From Lysobacterales bacterium (GTDB lineage Bacteria; Pseudomonadota; Gammaproteobacteria; Xanthomonadales; Ahniellaceae), in assembly GCA_016182785.1 (NCBI GenBank), contig JACPFU010000023.1:186001-250000 (forward strand): a stretch of 64,000 nt of DNA, read 5' to 3'. Position numbers and translations under genes: made by a program. The notes under the pieces were generated by a model. The model did no database searches. It saw only the letters and a list, made by a program, of their open reading frames with translations, and was not told the DNA's origin. Position 1 is the stretch's first letter, and each line of letters starts with the position of its first letter. This document shows, piece by piece, positions 1-10,130 of this stretch.

Positions 1-106
1 CGTTCGATGAGCGCCCGTACCGTCGCGGATGGACGCGGCATGCCGGCCATCGGGCGCGAAGCGGTCGCTACAATGCGCGCCTCACCCCCGTTGCCCGGAG
101 TTCCCG

Positions 107-3100
107 ATGCCCACCCCCGCGAGCCCGATGCCTCTCGCACGATCGCACGAAGCGACGCCGCTGCGCTTCGTCACCGCGGCCAGCCTGTTCGACGGGCACG
201 ATGCCGCGATCAACATCATGCGCCGGCTGATCCAGGCGCAGGGCGTCGAGGTCATCCACCTCGGGCACAACCGCTCGGTCGAGGACGTGGTGCGCGCGGC
301 GCTGCAGGAAGACGCCGACGGCATCGCGCTCAGCTCCTACCAGGGTGGCCATGTCGAGTATTTCAAGTACATGGTCGACATGCTCAAGGAACGCGGCGCC
401 GCGCATATCCGCGTGTTCGGCGGTGGCGGCGGCACCATCACGCCGGAGGAGATCCGTGAGCTGCAGGACTACGGTGTCGAGCGCATCTACCACCCCAACG
501 ACGGCATGGCCATGGGCCTGGTCGCGATGATCGAGGACTTGGTGCGGCGCACCGAGAGACGCGGCCAGCGAAAACGGGGTCAGAGTCCGTTTTCCGACGG
601 GAAAAGGGACTCTGACCCCGTTTTCGCGGTTTCGATGGACGACGAGATCGCGGTCGGACGCATGCTGTCGGCGATCGAGGATGGCGAGTTCACCGATACC
701 GAATTGGCGACGCTGCGCAAGGAATGGCAACTCGCCGGTGGCAAGACACCGGTGATCGGCCTGACCGGCACCGGCGGCGCCGGCAAGTCGTCGGTGACCG
801 ATGAACTGCTGAACCGCTTCCTCGCCAGTTTCCCGGAGATGCGCATCGCGGTGATTTCGGTCGACCCGACCCGCCGGCGCACCGGCGGCGCGTTGCTCGG
901 CGATCGCATCCGCATGAATTCGCTGCGCAGCCCGCGCGTGTTCATGCGTTCGATGGCGACACGACGCCAGCATGTCGCCACCAACGTGATGCTGAAGGAC
1001 TGCATCGGGTTCCTGCGCGGCCAGGGCTATGACCTGGTGATGGTCGAAACCGCCGGCATCGGCCAGTCGGATTCCGAGATCGTCGACCTGGTCGATTTTC
1101 CGGTGTACGTGATGACCAGCGACTTCGGCGCGCCGAGCCAGCTGGAGAAGATCGACATGCTCGACTTCGCCGAACTCGTGGTGCTGAACAAGTTCGACAA
1201 GCGCGGTGCCGAAGACGCGCTGCGCGACGTGCGCAAGCAGTGGAAGCGCAATCGCACCGCATTCACGCTGGCCGACGCGGACGTGCCGGTCTACCCAACC
1301 ATCGCTTCGCAGTTCAACGATCCCGGCATCGGCTGGATGTTCGCGAACCTGTGCAGGCTGCTGCGAACCAAGCTGCAGCTGCCGGAAGCGAAATGGTCGC
1401 CGCAACTGGATACCTCGCTGAAGGAGCCGCGGGCGACGGTGCTGATCCCCGGCAACCGCACGCGCTATCTCGCCGAGATTGCCGAGCAGGGTCGTGGCAT
1501 CAACCGCAGCATCGAGTCCCAGGCCGAGATCGCCAGCCGCGCGCAGAGCTATTACGAGACCCTGCGTGACCTCGACGACGCGGCGCTGCCGAAACCCCTT
1601 GAGCTGTATAGCAACGAAGCGTTGAACAACGGCGGCGACCGCTCCCTGCTGACCCTGCGCCAGCGCTACAACGAGGCGATCAAGGCGCTGTCCAACGATG
1701 CGCTGAACCTGCTGCGCGAATGGCCGCAGCGGCGCGCGTCGATCACCAGCGAGTTCAACGAATACACGGTGCGCGACAAGGTCATCCGCGTCGAGAACTA
1801 CCGCGAGTCGCTGAGCCACCAGAAGATTCCGAAGATCGCCGCGCCGACCATGCGCGACTGGGGCGACCAGCTGCGCTTCCTGCAGAAGGAAAACCTGCCG
1901 GGCGCGTATCCGTACACCGGCGGCGTCTATCCGTACCGGCGCAGCGGCGAGGACCCGACGCGCATGTTCGCGGGCGAGGGCACGCCCGAGCGCACCAATC
2001 GCCGCTTCCATTACCTCAGCAACGGCCAGCCGGCGGCGCGCCTGTCGACCGCGTTCGACTCGGTGACGCTGTATGGCGAAGATCCGGCGCCACGCCCGGA
2101 CATCTTCGGCAAGATCGGCAACTCCGGGGTGTCGATCGCGACGCTCGACGACATGAAGAAGCTGTATTCCGGCTTCGACCTGTGCGCGCCGAGCACGTCG
2201 GTGTCGATGACCATCAATGGCCCGGCACCGATCATCCTGGCGATGTTCATGAACACCGCGATCGACCAGCAGGTCGAGAAGTACCTGCGTGCCGACCAGG
2301 CACGCTGGGACCGCGCGCACCAGACCATCGAGAAACTGTTCGAGGGCAAGCACCGCCCGAGCTACCACGGCATGTTGCCGGACGGCAACGATGGTCTCGG
2401 CCTCGGCCTGCTCGGCGTTACCGGCGACCAGGTGGTCGATCCGGAGGTGTACGCGCGCATCAAGGCGGAGACGCTGCAGTCGGTGCGTGGGACCGTGCAG
2501 GCCGACATCCTGAAGGAAGACCAGGCGCAGAACACCTGCATCTTCTCGACCGAATTCGCGCTGCGCATGATGGGCGACATCCAGCAGTATTTCGTCGACC
2601 AGAAGGTGCGCAACTTCTACTCGGTGTCGATCTCCGGCTACCACATTGCCGAAGCCGGCGCGAACCCGATCTCGCAGCTGGCGTTCACGCTGTCCAATGG
2701 ATTCACCATTGTGGAGTATTACCTCGCGCGAGGTATGAAGATCGACGACTTCGCGCCGAACCTGAGCTTCTTCTTCAGCAACGGCATGGACCCGGAGTAC
2801 ACGGTGATCGGCCGTGTCGCGCGCCGCATCTGGGCGCGCGCGATGCGCGAACGCTACGGCGCGAACGAGCGCAGCCAGATGCTCAAGTACCACATCCAGA
2901 CCAGCGGCCGTTCGCTGCACGCGCAGGAGATCCAGTTCAACGACATCCGCACCACGCTGCAGGCGTTGTACGCATTGTTCGACAACTGCAACTCGCTGCA
3001 CACCAATGCCTATGACGAAGCGATCACCACGCCGACCGAGGAATCGGTGCGGCGTGCCGTGGCCATCCAGCTGATCATCAACCGCGAGCTCGGACTGAAC

Positions 3101-3622
3101 TTCTGCGAGAACCCGTGGCAAGGCAGCTTCGTCGTCGACGCGCTGACCGACATCGTCGAGGAGGCGGTGTACAAGGAGTTCGAGGCGATCAGCGAGCGCG
3201 GCGGCGTGCTCGGCGCGATGGACACGATGTACCAGCGCGGCAAGATCCAGGAAGAGTCGATGTACTACGAGCAGAAGAAGCACGACGGCTCGCTGCCGCT
3301 GATCGGCGTCAATACCTACCTGCCGCGCGAACACGGCGGCGAAGTCGCGACCGAGATCGAGCTGATCCGCTCGACCCCGGAAGAGAAGCAGCAGCAGATC
3401 AGCAACGTCGCCGGCTTCCAGTCGCTGCGCAATGCGGTCTCCCTCCCTTGCGCGCGCAGCGCGGAGGGGAGGGCTGGGGAGGGGTTGGCCTTCCTGCAAG
3501 CTACCGCCCGCCGCCGCGAGAACCTGTTCACCGCCCTGATCGACGCCGTGAAGACGCACAGCCTCGGCCAGATCAGCCACGCCCTTTACGACGTCGGCGG
3601 CGAGTACCGCAGGAACATGTGA
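107..3622 (+). CDS. icmF: Fused isobutyryl-CoA mutase (IcmF)
   Basis: Adenosylcobalamin-dependent acyl-CoA mutase that interconverts isobutyryl-CoA and n-butyryl-CoA, fused to its own G-protein chaperone. Product 1171 aa. Domains in order: B12-binding domain with the D29-x-H31 signature, a MeaI-type GTPase with P-loop GTGGAGKS near residues 221-228, then the large mutase domain to the C-terminus ending GGEYRRNM. I chose ATG 107 because GGAG lies 7 nt upstream and the B12 domain follows directly; an in-frame ATG at 29 has no such support. A TACAAT -10-like box is at 69-74. Oddities: a 60-bp palindrome (568-627) adds about 20 residues to the linker between B12 and GTPase domains, and a second repeat-like insert (about 3440-3486) replaces normally Ala-rich sequence near residues 1112-1127. 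Both keep the frame. Family membership is clear; exact acyl substrate is inferred. Confidence 0.93.
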   Translation: MPTPASPMPLARSHEATPLRFVTAASLFDGHDAAINIMRRLIQAQGVEVIHLGHNRSVEDVVRAALQEDADGIALSSYQGGHVEYFKYMVDMLKERGAAHIRVFGGGGGTITPEEIRELQDYGVERIYHPNDGMAMGLVAMIEDLVRRTERRGQRKRGQSPFSDGKRDSDPVFAVSMDDEIAVGRMLSAIEDGEFTDTELATLRKEWQLAGGKTPVIGLTGTGGAGKSSVTDELLNRFLASFPEMRIAVISVDPTRRRTGGALLGDRIRMNSLRSPRVFMRSMATRRQHVATNVMLKDCIGFLRGQGYDLVMVETAGIGQSDSEIVDLVDFPVYVMTSDFGAPSQLEKIDMLDFAELVVLNKFDKRGAEDALRDVRKQWKRNRTAFTLADADVPVYPTIASQFNDPGIGWMFANLCRLLRTKLQLPEAKWSPQLDTSLKEPRATVLIPGNRTRYLAEIAEQGRGINRSIESQAEIASRAQSYYETLRDLDDAALPKPLELYSNEALNNGGDRSLLTLRQRYNEAIKALSNDALNLLREWPQRRASITSEFNEYTVRDKVIRVENYRESLSHQKIPKIAAPTMRDWGDQLRFLQKENLPGAYPYTGGVYPYRRSGEDPTRMFAGEGTPERTNRRFHYLSNGQPAARLSTAFDSVTLYGEDPAPRPDIFGKIGNSGVSIATLDDMKKLYSGFDLCAPSTSVSMTINGPAPIILAMFMNTAIDQQVEKYLRADQARWDRAHQTIEKLFEGKHRPSYHGMLPDGNDGLGLGLLGVTGDQVVDPEVYARIKAETLQSVRGTVQADILKEDQAQNTCIFSTEFALRMMGDIQQYFVDQKVRNFYSVSISGYHIAEAGANPISQLAFTLSNGFTIVEYYLARGMKIDDFAPNLSFFFSNGMDPEYTVIGRVARRIWARAMRERYGANERSQMLKYHIQTSGRSLHAQEIQFNDIRTTLQALYALFDNCNSLHTNAYDEAITTPTEESVRRAVAIQLIINRELGLNFCENPWQGSFVVDALTDIVEEAVYKEFEAISERGGVLGAMDTMYQRGKIQEESMYYEQKKHDGSLPLIGVNTYLPREHGGEVATEIELIRSTPEEKQQQISNVAGFQSLRNAVSLPCARSAEGRAGEGLAFLQATARRRENLFTALIDAVKTHSLGQISHALYDVGGEYRRNM
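568..627. repeat. 60-bp palindromic repeat element inside icmF
   Basis: Arms 568-587 and 608-627 are perfect 20-bp inverted repeats built around GGGGTCAGAGTC. The pairing continues inward to about 28 bp with one mismatch and leaves a 4-nt loop. This is the look of a REP/MITE-type element common between genes in Xanthomonadales, here read in frame as protein linker. Confidence 0.8.
3440..3486. repeat. GC-rich imperfect palindrome inside icmF 3' end
   Basis: A CTCCCTCCC stretch, then a GCGC-rich centre, then GGAGGGGAGGG and GGGGAGGGG. It resembles intergenic hairpin repeats of this order (compare 62432-62539) and is translated in frame as a Pro/Arg/Gly-rich insert. Insertion is inferred from mismatch with the usual IcmF C-terminal region. 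Confidence 0.5.
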
Positions 3623-3723
3623 TGCTGGGTTTCGGCACGGTTCGTTGCGGCGCGGATCGCGTCGATCGAACACCTTGTCGCGATGAAACGATCTGCCGGC
3701 CGCCATCGCGACCCGCACCCCCT

Positions 3724-3753
3724 TTGCATTCTCCAGCGGGTGCATGTTTCAAT
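3724..3753 (+). promoter_or_regulatory. Candidate promoter of the arginine operon leader
   Basis: TTGCAT (3724-3729), an 18-bp spacer, then TTCAAT (3748-3753), followed by a GCG-rich discriminator. Standard spacing puts +1 at about 3760, the A of the leader-peptide ATG, so the leader would be translated from a leaderless 5' end. Sequence-based prediction only. Confidence 0.45.
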
Positions 3754-3759
3754 GCGGCC

Positions 3760-3849
3760 ATGCAGCAGGCATTCGCTACCGCCCTTGAATCGAGCTCGGC
3801 CTACCAGGCCTCGGGCATGACCTCGCGCGCGCGCCGTCGATCCGACTGA
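3760..3849 (+). CDS. Putative arginine leader peptide (attenuator)
   Basis: A 29-codon ORF between icmF and argF'. Residues 23-27 read R-A-R-R-R (codons CGC GCG CGC CGT CGA, 3826-3840), followed by Ser, Asp and TGA. A perfect terminator hairpin starts 26 nt after the stop, and argF' starts 22 nt after the stem. This is the arrangement of his/trp/thr-type attenuators, with Arg as the sensed residue. No Shine-Dalgarno is evident, and the predicted transcription start coincides with the ATG. Translation and Arg sensing are inferred. Confidence 0.6.
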   Translation: MQQAFATALESSSAYQASGMTSRARRRSD

Positions 3850-3910
3850 TCCGGCCGGCATTCCGTTTCTTTCCACGAAGCCCGGCCCTGTGCCGGGCTT
3901 CGTCGTTTTC
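3833..3910 (+). promoter_or_regulatory. Candidate attenuator: alternative RNA helices and terminator
   Basis: Helix 1:2: GCC (3833-3835) with GGC (3853-3855), plus GUCG (3836-3839) with CGAC (3843-3846), covering the Arg codons. Antiterminator 2:3: GGCCGG (3853-3858) with CCGGCC (3882-3887), which overlaps the 5' arm of the terminator. Terminator 3:4: 3876-3886 with 3892-3902. A ribosome stalled on Arg codons would open 1:2 and favour 2:3. Pairings were found by eye and are not energy-scored. Confidence 0.5.
3876..3910 (+). terminator. Leader terminator upstream of argF'
   Basis: Perfect 11-bp stem CGAAGCCCGGC (3876-3886) / GCCGGGCTTCG (3892-3902) with a 5-nt loop and a T-rich tail TCGTTTTC. 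It stands only 14 bp before the argF' start, so it must regulate that gene or end the leader transcript. Confidence 0.75.
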
Positions 3911-3924
3911 ATTCAGGAGATTCC

Positions 3925-4962
3925 ATGATCCGCCACTTTCTCAACACCCAGGACCTGAGTCGGGACGAGCTCGATGCCTTGCTCGACGAAGCCGCACGCC
4001 TGAAGCAGTCGCCGCTCGGCAAGGAGCTGGCCGGGCGCACGATCGCGTTGCTGTTTTTCAATCCTTCGATGCGCACACGCACCTCGTTCGAGATCGGCGC
4101 CTGGCAACTGGGCGCACACGCGGTGGTGCTGGCGCCCGGCAAGGACGCCTGGGGGATCGAGTTCGAGCCGAATGCGGTGATGGATGGCGAGGCCGAGGAA
4201 CACGTCGCCGAAGTCGCGCAGGTGCTGTCGCGTTACTGCGACCTGATCGGTGTGCGCGCCTTCCCGAAGTTCCGCGACTGGGCCTACGACCGTGAGGACC
4301 GTGTGCTGAAGGCTTTTGCCCAGCATTCGCGGGTACCGGTGATCAACTTGGAGACGATCACCCATCCCTGCCAGGAACTGGCGCACGCGCTGACCCTGCG
4401 CGAGAAATTCGGCCGTGACCTGCGCGGCAAGAAGTACCTGCTGACCTGGACCTGGCATCCGAAGCCGCTGAACACCGCGGTTGCGAACTCGGCGCTGACG
4501 ATCGCGACCCGGCTCGGCATGGACGTGACCCTGCTGTGTCCGAACCCGGACTACCTGCTCGATCCGCGCTACCTCGACATCGCGAAACAGAATGTCGGCG
4601 AGGCCGGTGGTTCGTTCCGCGTCACCCATGACATCGAGGACGGCTATCGCGGCGCCGACGTCGTCTATGCGAAGAGCTGGGGCGCGCTGCCATATTTCGG
4701 CGCCTGGGAAGGCGAAGCGCCGATGCGCGCGATGCTCAAGCACTTCATCGTCGACGAACAGAAGATGGCGCTGACCAACCACGGCCTGTTCTCGCATTGC
4801 CTGCCGCTGCGCCGGAACATCAAGGCCACCGACGGCGTGATGGACGCGCCGTATTGCGTCGCGGTCGACGAGGCCGAAAACCGCCTGCACGTGCAGAAGG
4901 CGGTGATGAAACAACTCATTCAATGGCAGTCGATTCGGCAAGAGACGGGAGCAAAGGCATGA
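3925..4962 (+). CDS. argF': N-acetylornithine carbamoyltransferase
   Basis: Transfers a carbamoyl group from carbamoyl phosphate to N-acetyl-L-ornithine, giving N-acetylcitrulline. This is the Xanthomonas/Xylella variant of arginine synthesis. 345 aa. Visible motifs: carbamoyl-phosphate loop SMRTRTSFE (48-56), KDAW loop (73-76) that reaches the neighbouring subunit's site, Glu92 in [18 protein letters not shown], and HCLPLRR near the C-terminus. Glu92 is the residue known to separate acetyl- from succinylornithine enzymes. Start ATG 3925 follows CAGGAG with good spacing. First structural gene of the operon, directly behind the leader terminator. The stop overlaps argG (ATGA). Confidence 0.95.
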   Translation: MIRHFLNTQDLSRDELDALLDEAARLKQSPLGKELAGRTIALLFFNPSMRTRTSFEIGAWQLGAHAVVLAPGKDAWGIEFEPNAVMDGEAEEHVAEVAQVLSRYCDLIGVRAFPKFRDWAYDREDRVLKAFAQHSRVPVINLETITHPCQELAHALTLREKFGRDLRGKKYLLTWTWHPKPLNTAVANSALTIATRLGMDVTLLCPNPDYLLDPRYLDIAKQNVGEAGGSFRVTHDIEDGYRGADVVYAKSWGALPYFGAWEGEAPMRAMLKHFIVDEQKMALTNHGLFSHCLPLRRNIKATDGVMDAPYCVAVDEAENRLHVQKAVMKQLIQWQSIRQETGAKA

Positions 4963-6176
4963 GCGGGACGGGCGACAACAAGCGGGTGGTACTGGCGTTC
5001 TCGGGTGGTCTCGACACCAGCTTCTGCATTCCGTATCTGCAGGAGCGCGGCTGGGAAGTGCACACCGTGTTCGCCGACACCGGGGGCGTCGACGCCGAGG
5101 AACGCGCCTACATCGAGCAGCGCGCCGCCGATCTCGGGGCGAAGACGCACCAGACCGTCGATATCGCGCAGCCGATCTGGGACTCGTTCGTGGTGCCGCT
5201 GATCCAGGCCGGGCAGTGGTACCAGGGTCAGTACCCGCTGCTGGTCTCGGATCGTTACCTGATCGTCGAGCATTCGCTGAAGCGTTGCGACGAACTTGGG
5301 ACGCGCGCCTTCGCGCACGGCTGCACCGGAATGGGCAATGACCAGGTGCGCTTCGACCTGACCGTGAAGGCGCTCGGCGACTACGAGATCCTGGCGCCGA
5401 TCCGCGAGATCCAGCGCGAAGTCGGCGAGGTGCGCAAGTACGAGCGCGAATACCTGGAAGCACGCGGCTTCGGCGTGCGCGACAAGGTCAAGGCCTACAC
5501 CATCAACGAGAACGTGCTCGGCGTGACGATGTCCGGCGGCGAGATCGACCGCTGGGAGGAACCCGGCGCCGGCGCGCGCGGCTGGTGCAAGCCGCGCGCA
5601 CAGTGGCCGGTGCAGCCGCTGCGCCGGAGGATCCGGTTCGAGCAGGGCATCGCGGTCGCGATCGATGGCGTCGCCATGAGCGGTGCCGCGATCCTGGCGC
5701 AGCTGAACCGCGAATTCGCCGAGTACGGGGTCGGTCGCGGCATGTACACCGGCGACACCACGATCGGACTCAAGGGTCGCATCGTCTACGAGGCGCCGGC
5801 ACTGACGGTGCTTGCTTGCGCGCACAACGCGCTCGAGGAAGCCGTGCTGACCAAGGCGCAGAACCGCTTCAAGCCGCTGATCGGTCAGAAGTGGGTGGAG
5901 CTTGCCTACGAAGGCTTCTTCCATGATCCGCTGAAGCGCGACTGCGAGGCCTTCATCGCCTCCAGCCAGGCGCGCGTGACCGGCGAGGTCACGGTCGAGA
6001 CGCAGGGGGCGAAGGTCGATGCGATCAGGATCGAGTCCGACTACCTGCTGACCAGTCGAGGCGCGACCTATGCGCAGTCTGCGAACTGGGGTGTGGCCGA
6101 GGCCGAGGGCTTCATCCAGCTCTATGGCATGTCGTCGAGCCTGTGGGCCGAGAAGGGCAGGGCCAAGGGTGCGTGA
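4959..6176 (+). CDS. argG: Argininosuccinate synthase
   Basis: ATP-dependent ligation of citrulline and aspartate to argininosuccinate in the cytoplasm. 405 aa. The N-terminal PP-loop FSGGLDTSF binds [15 protein letters not shown] and the downstream citrulline/aspartate-binding regions are intact. The chosen ATG 4959 overlaps the argF' stop (ATGA), giving translational coupling; an upstream in-frame ATG at 4797 lies inside argF'. Its substrate citrulline comes from the argF'/argE pair in this operon. Overlaps argE by 8 nt. Confidence 0.95.
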   Translation: MSGTGDNKRVVLAFSGGLDTSFCIPYLQERGWEVHTVFADTGGVDAEERAYIEQRAADLGAKTHQTVDIAQPIWDSFVVPLIQAGQWYQGQYPLLVSDRYLIVEHSLKRCDELGTRAFAHGCTGMGNDQVRFDLTVKALGDYEILAPIREIQREVGEVRKYEREYLEARGFGVRDKVKAYTINENVLGVTMSGGEIDRWEEPGAGARGWCKPRAQWPVQPLRRRIRFEQGIAVAIDGVAMSGAAILAQLNREFAEYGVGRGMYTGDTTIGLKGRIVYEAPALTVLACAHNALEEAVLTKAQNRFKPLIGQKWVELAYEGFFHDPLKRDCEAFIASSQARVTGEVTVETQGAKVDAIRIESDYLLTSRGATYAQSANWGVAEAEGFIQLYGMSSSLWAEKGRAKGA

Positions 6177-7263
6177 GCAGATCCTGAGCCATCTCGAACG
6201 ACTGGTCGCGTTCGACACGCGCAACCCGCCGCGGCGGATCGACGAGGGTGGCATCTTCGCGTACTGCGCATCGCAGCTGGCGGGCTTTGATGTGCGCATC
6301 CGCGACCATGGCGCCGGTTCGGTCAGCCTGTTCGCGACGCGCGGTACGCCGCGCGTGGTGGTGAACGTGCATCTCGACACCGTGCCATCGAGTCCGGCCT
6401 GGAGTGCAGATCCACACCAGTTGCGTGTGATCGGCGAGCGCGCGATTGGCCTCGGTGCCTGCGATATCAAGGGCGCCGCCGCGGCCCTGCTCGCGGTGGT
6501 GCAAGAGGTTCCGGGTGATATCGCGCTGCTGTTCACCAGCGACGAGGAAGCCAACGACGCCCGTGGTGTCGCCGCCTTCCTCGCCGAACGACATGCCTTC
6601 GATGCGGTGCTGGTCGCCGAGCCGACGCTGTGCGAGGCGGTGCTCGCGCATCGTGGCATCAGCTCGGTGCTGCTGAACTTCAGCGGCCAGGCCGGCCATG
6701 CCAGCGGCGCGAACGCAATGCTCGATTCCGCCCTGCACCAGGCGGTGCGCTTCTCGAACGGACTGCTTGATCGCGTCGACGCCGACCGTTCCCTGCGTTT
6801 CGGCGGACTGACCGGCCTGCGCCTGAACATCGGTCGCATCGAAGGTGGCATCAAGGCCAACATGATTGCGCCGACGACTGAACTGCGCTTCGGGTTCCGC
6901 CCCTTGCCGTCGCAAGACATCGAACGCCTGCATGCGGACTTCCGTGCCCTGCTGCCGGTGAAGGAGCGTGCGGTGTACCAGGAGACGTTCCGCGGCCCGT
7001 CGTTGCCGAGCGGCGACGTCGCGACCGCGGAGGAACGCCGACTGGCCGCGCGCGATCTCGCCGATGCGCTCGGCCTTCCGATCGGCAACGCCGTCGATTT
7101 CTGGACCGAGGCTTCGCTGTTCTCGCAGGCCGGCTACGACGCCATCGTGTTCGGCCCGGGCGACATCGGTCAGGCACACACGGCGGACGAATGGGTCGCG
7201 CTCGAACAACTCGAACGCGCAGCAACGCACTATGCAAAGGTGATCCAACATGGACTCGGCTAA
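6169..7263 (+). CDS. argE: N-acetyl-citrulline/ornithine deacetylase (M20 family)
   Basis: Zinc-dependent amidohydrolase. In organisms with acetylornithine carbamoyltransferase it removes acetate from N-acetylcitrulline to give citrulline; that substrate is inferred from the operon. 364 aa. Predicted M20 metal/catalytic residues: H68 and D70 in VHLDTVP, D99 in CDIKG, catalytic E126 and metal-binding E127 in DEE, H337 in AHTADEW. GTG 6169 is preferred because it gives the normal N-terminus [13 protein letters not shown] and a short overlap with argG. The in-frame ATG at 6070 would overlap argG by more than 100 bp. Overlaps the next gene by 14 nt. Confidence 0.9.
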   Translation: MREQILSHLERLVAFDTRNPPRRIDEGGIFAYCASQLAGFDVRIRDHGAGSVSLFATRGTPRVVVNVHLDTVPSSPAWSADPHQLRVIGERAIGLGACDIKGAAAALLAVVQEVPGDIALLFTSDEEANDARGVAAFLAERHAFDAVLVAEPTLCEAVLAHRGISSVLLNFSGQAGHASGANAMLDSALHQAVRFSNGLLDRVDADRSLRFGGLTGLRLNIGRIEGGIKANMIAPTTELRFGFRPLPSQDIERLHADFRALLPVKERAVYQETFRGPSLPSGDVATAEERRLAARDLADALGLPIGNAVDFWTEASLFSQAGYDAIVFGPGDIGQAHTADEWVALEQLERAATHYAKVIQHGLG

Positions 7264-8566
7264 GGACGTGCGTCCCGTCATCCTGCGCCTGCTCTCGGGC
7301 ATCGGCAGCGCGAAGGAGATCAACCAGTACCTGAAGCGGTTCTCGCAGCTCGACGCGGCGCGCTTCGCCGTGGTCAAGGTCGGTGGCGCGATCCTGCGCG
7401 ACGAGATCGAGGACCTCGCCTCCGCGCTTGCGTTCCTGCAGCAGGTCGGGCTGACGCCGATCGTCGTGCATGGGGCGGGTCCGCAACTGAACGACGAACT
7501 GGCCGCCGCCGGCATCGTCACGCCGATCCGCGATGGCCTGCGCGTCACTTCGCCCGAGGCGCTGGCGGTGGTGCGCCGCGTGTTCCATGCCGAGAACCTG
7601 AAGCTGGTGGAAGCCCTGCACGCGGTCGGTGCGCGTGCGAGTGCGATCGTCGGCGGCGTGTTCGAGGCCGGGCTGCTGAACAAGCGCAAGTTCGGTCTGG
7701 TCGGCAAGGTCACGAACATCGACCTGACCCAGATCCAGGCGTCCCTGCGTGCAAGTTCGATTCCGATCATCGCCTCGCTTGGCGAGACGCCGGGCGGGCA
7801 GATCCTGAACATCAACGCCGACATGGCCGCGAACGAACTGGTGGTGCGGTTGAAGCCGTACAAGATCGTGTTCCTGACCGGCACCGGTGGCCTGCTCGAT
7901 GGCGACGGCGAGCTGATCGACTCGATCAACCTCAGCACCGACCTGGAAGCGCTGCGCGCCGCGCCCTGGCTGCATTCGGGCATGCGCCTGAAGATCGAGC
8001 AGATTGCCGATCTGCTCGACCGCTTGCCATTGTCGAGTTCGGTCTCGATCACGCGCCCGGCCGAACTCGCCAAGGAACTGTTCACGCACCGCGGGTCCGG
8101 CACCCTGGTGCGCAAGGGCGAGCAGATCAAAGTCCACACGAAGTGGTCGACCCTCGACAGGAAGCGCTTGCAGGCGCTGATCGAATCCGGCTTCCGCCGC
8201 AAGCTGACGCCGGACTGGTTCGAGAAGACCCGGCTGCTGCGCTGCTACGTGTCGGAGAACTATCGTGCCGCGCTGGTGATCACGCTCGACGAGGGCATGC
8301 CGCACCTCGACAAGTTCGCGGTGGCCGACGATGCCCAGGGCGAGGGCCTCGGCAAGGCCGCCTGGCAGGTCATGCGCGCCGACACGCCGAAACTGTTCTG
8401 GCGCTCGCGCCCGGACAACACGGTCAACGAGTTCTACACCGAGGAGTGCGATGGAGTCCTCAAGGGCGAGAAGTGGACGGTATTCTGGTACGGCCTCGAA
8501 TCGTTCGAGGAAATCGAGCGTGCGGTCACGCATTGCCGCGTGCGTCCGGCGACCTTGAAGGGATGA
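7250..8566 (+). CDS. argB: Bifunctional N-acetylglutamate kinase/synthase
   Basis: Product 438 aa: an amino-acid kinase domain (about 1-290; VVKVGGAIL and VVHGAGPQL nucleotide/acetylglutamate loops) followed by a GNAT domain (about 295-438). The layout matches the Xanthomonas NAGS-K type that makes and phosphorylates N-acetylglutamate, so it covers the argA and argB steps. No separate argA is visible here. ATG 7250 lies inside the argE 3' end. Arginine sensitivity of the synthase cannot be judged by eye. Followed by an overlapping GNAT gene (ATGA at 8563). Confidence 0.92.
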   Translation: MDSAKDVRPVILRLLSGIGSAKEINQYLKRFSQLDAARFAVVKVGGAILRDEIEDLASALAFLQQVGLTPIVVHGAGPQLNDELAAAGIVTPIRDGLRVTSPEALAVVRRVFHAENLKLVEALHAVGARASAIVGGVFEAGLLNKRKFGLVGKVTNIDLTQIQASLRASSIPIIASLGETPGGQILNINADMAANELVVRLKPYKIVFLTGTGGLLDGDGELIDSINLSTDLEALRAAPWLHSGMRLKIEQIADLLDRLPLSSSVSITRPAELAKELFTHRGSGTLVRKGEQIKVHTKWSTLDRKRLQALIESGFRRKLTPDWFEKTRLLRCYVSENYRAALVITLDEGMPHLDKFAVADDAQGEGLGKAAWQVMRADTPKLFWRSRPDNTVNEFYTEECDGVLKGEKWTVFWYGLESFEEIERAVTHCRVRPATLKG

Positions 8567-9186
8567 ACATGCTGGGTGCAATCGATCCGACTTGGTGGGT
8601 ACAGCCGGTGATGCTGGCCAGCCCGCAGGTCTCGCTGTCGCCGCTGTTGCCCGAACATGCCGAGGCGCTGGGGCGCGCTGCCGGCGATGGCGAACTGTGG
8701 CGGCTGTTCTACACCTCGGTGCCGACGCCGGAGCGTGCCGCCGATTACGTCATGCAGGCATTGCAGCAGCAGGGCAGTGGTTGGGCGGTGCCCTTCGTCG
8801 TGCGTGACCCCAGCGGCGAGATCGTCGGCAGCACGCGCTACTGCAATATCGACGCCGCCAACAAGCGACTGGAGATCGGCTGGACCTGGTATGCGCAGCG
8901 GGTGCAACGCACGGTGTTGAACACGGCCGCCAAGTCGCTGCTGCTCGCGCACGCCTTCGAGAGGCTCGGCGCGGGTGTCGTCGAGTTGCGCACCAGCACC
9001 ATGAACCAGCGTTCGCGCGCCGCCATCGCCCGCCTCGGCGCCAAGCAGGACGGCATCCTGCGCAACCACATGAAACTTCCCGGTGGCGGATATCGCGATA
9101 CTGTGGTGTTCTCGATCCTCGAATCGGAATGGCCCGCGGTGAAGCGCAACCTGCAATTCCTGCTGGAAACGGGAGCAAGCCCATGA
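8563..9186 (+). CDS. GNAT family N-acetyltransferase in arg operon
   Basis: 207-aa acetyltransferase of the RimJ/RimL-like (Acetyltransf_3) type: an N-terminal [12 protein letters not shown] segment, IVGSTRY, and a C-terminal [14 protein letters not shown] acetyl-CoA region. ATG 8563 overlaps the preceding stop and 9186 overlaps argC, so it is embedded in the arginine operon. Its acceptor is unknown. Because the preceding protein already has a synthase domain, this enzyme may modify another metabolite or protein. A role in arginine synthesis is inferred only from location. Confidence 0.8.
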   Translation: MNMLGAIDPTWWVQPVMLASPQVSLSPLLPEHAEALGRAAGDGELWRLFYTSVPTPERAADYVMQALQQQGSGWAVPFVVRDPSGEIVGSTRYCNIDAANKRLEIGWTWYAQRVQRTVLNTAAKSLLLAHAFERLGAGVVELRTSTMNQRSRAAIARLGAKQDGILRNHMKLPGGGYRDTVVFSILESEWPAVKRNLQFLLETGASP

Positions 9187-10130
9187 ATGCGAAACGCATC
9201 GGCATCGTTGGTGCACGCGGCCATGTCGGCCAGGAACTGCTGCGCCTGCTGGTCGCGCACGGCGACCTGGAAGTCGACTTCGTCGCCTCGCGCGAGTGGG
9301 CGGGGCAGGAGGTCGTCGTCGACGACGAAAAGCCGTTCGGCCTGCTGCGCTACGAGCACCTGAGCCCGGATGCCGTCAGCCGGCGCCAGGTCGATGCGAT
9401 CGTGCTGGCGTTGCCGAACGGACGCGCGGCCGAGTTCGTCGCTGCGATCGATGCCCGCGGCCACAAGCCGGTGCTACTCGACCTCAGCGCCGACTATCGC
9501 TTCGACGATGCCTGGTACTACGGCCTGCCCGAACTGACGCGATTCAGCGCGCAGGGGCAGCGCCGGATCAGCAACCCGGGTTGTTACGCGACCGCGATGC
9601 AGCTCGCGCTGGCGCCGATCAGCGACCTGCTGTCGATGCCGGCGCAGTGCTTCGGCGTGTCCGGCTACAGCGGCGCCGGCACCACGCCGAGCGACAAGAA
9701 CGACCCGTTCAAGCTCAAGGACAACCTGATGCCCTACAGCCTGATCGGGCATCTGCACGAGCGCGAAGTCACCCGCCATCTCGCGCATCCGGTCGAGTTC
9801 CTGCCGCACGTCGCTTCGCACTTCCGCGGCATCACGATGACGGTCAACGCGCATCTGTCCGACCGCTGCGACGTCGAGACCCTGTACGAGCGCTTCCGCG
9901 ACCGTTACGACAACGAGCCGCTGATCTCGATCCGCGAGGAGGCGCCGTGGGTGTCGTCGATCGCGAACCGGCACGGCGTGCTGATCGGCGGCATCGCGGT
10001 GAGCGAGGACCAGCGGCGCGCGGTCGTGGTCTGCGTGCTCGACAACCTGCTCAAGGGCGCGGCGACGCAGGCGATGCAGAACCTCAATCTCGCGCTCGGT
10101 TTCGACGAGCTCAAGGGCATCGAGTTGTGA
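9183..10130 (+). CDS. argC: N-acetyl-gamma-glutamyl-phosphate reductase
   Basis: NADPH-dependent reduction of N-acetylglutamyl phosphate to the semialdehyde. 315 aa. Rossmann start [16 protein letters not shown] and catalytic Cys134 in SNPGCYAT; then [10 protein letters not shown], typical of the family. ATG 9183 overlaps the GNAT stop (ATGA). The stop overlaps argH (GTGA). Confidence 0.95.
   Translation: MNAKRIGIVGARGHVGQELLRLLVAHGDLEVDFVASREWAGQEVVVDDEKPFGLLRYEHLSPDAVSRRQVDAIVLALPNGRAAEFVAAIDARGHKPVLLDLSADYRFDDAWYYGLPELTRFSAQGQRRISNPGCYATAMQLALAPISDLLSMPAQCFGVSGYSGAGTTPSDKNDPFKLKDNLMPYSLIGHLHEREVTRHLAHPVEFLPHVASHFRGITMTVNAHLSDRCDVETLYERFRDRYDNEPLISIREEAPWVSSIANRHGVLIGGIAVSEDQRRAVVVCVLDNLLKGAATQAMQNLNLALGFDELKGIEL

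Larger units (their letters stand above)
3623..3924. other. icmF-argF' intergenic region
   Basis: This 302-bp gap holds the candidate promoter, Arg leader peptide, alternative helices and terminator listed separately. Nothing else was recognised. No ArgR-box-like palindrome was evident. Confidence 0.6.

Noticed and set aside
68..3745. 1225-codon minus-strand ORF opposite icmF
   Set aside because: Shadow of a highly GC3-biased gene; the translation is low-complexity His/Arg/Val/Asp sequence with no family features.
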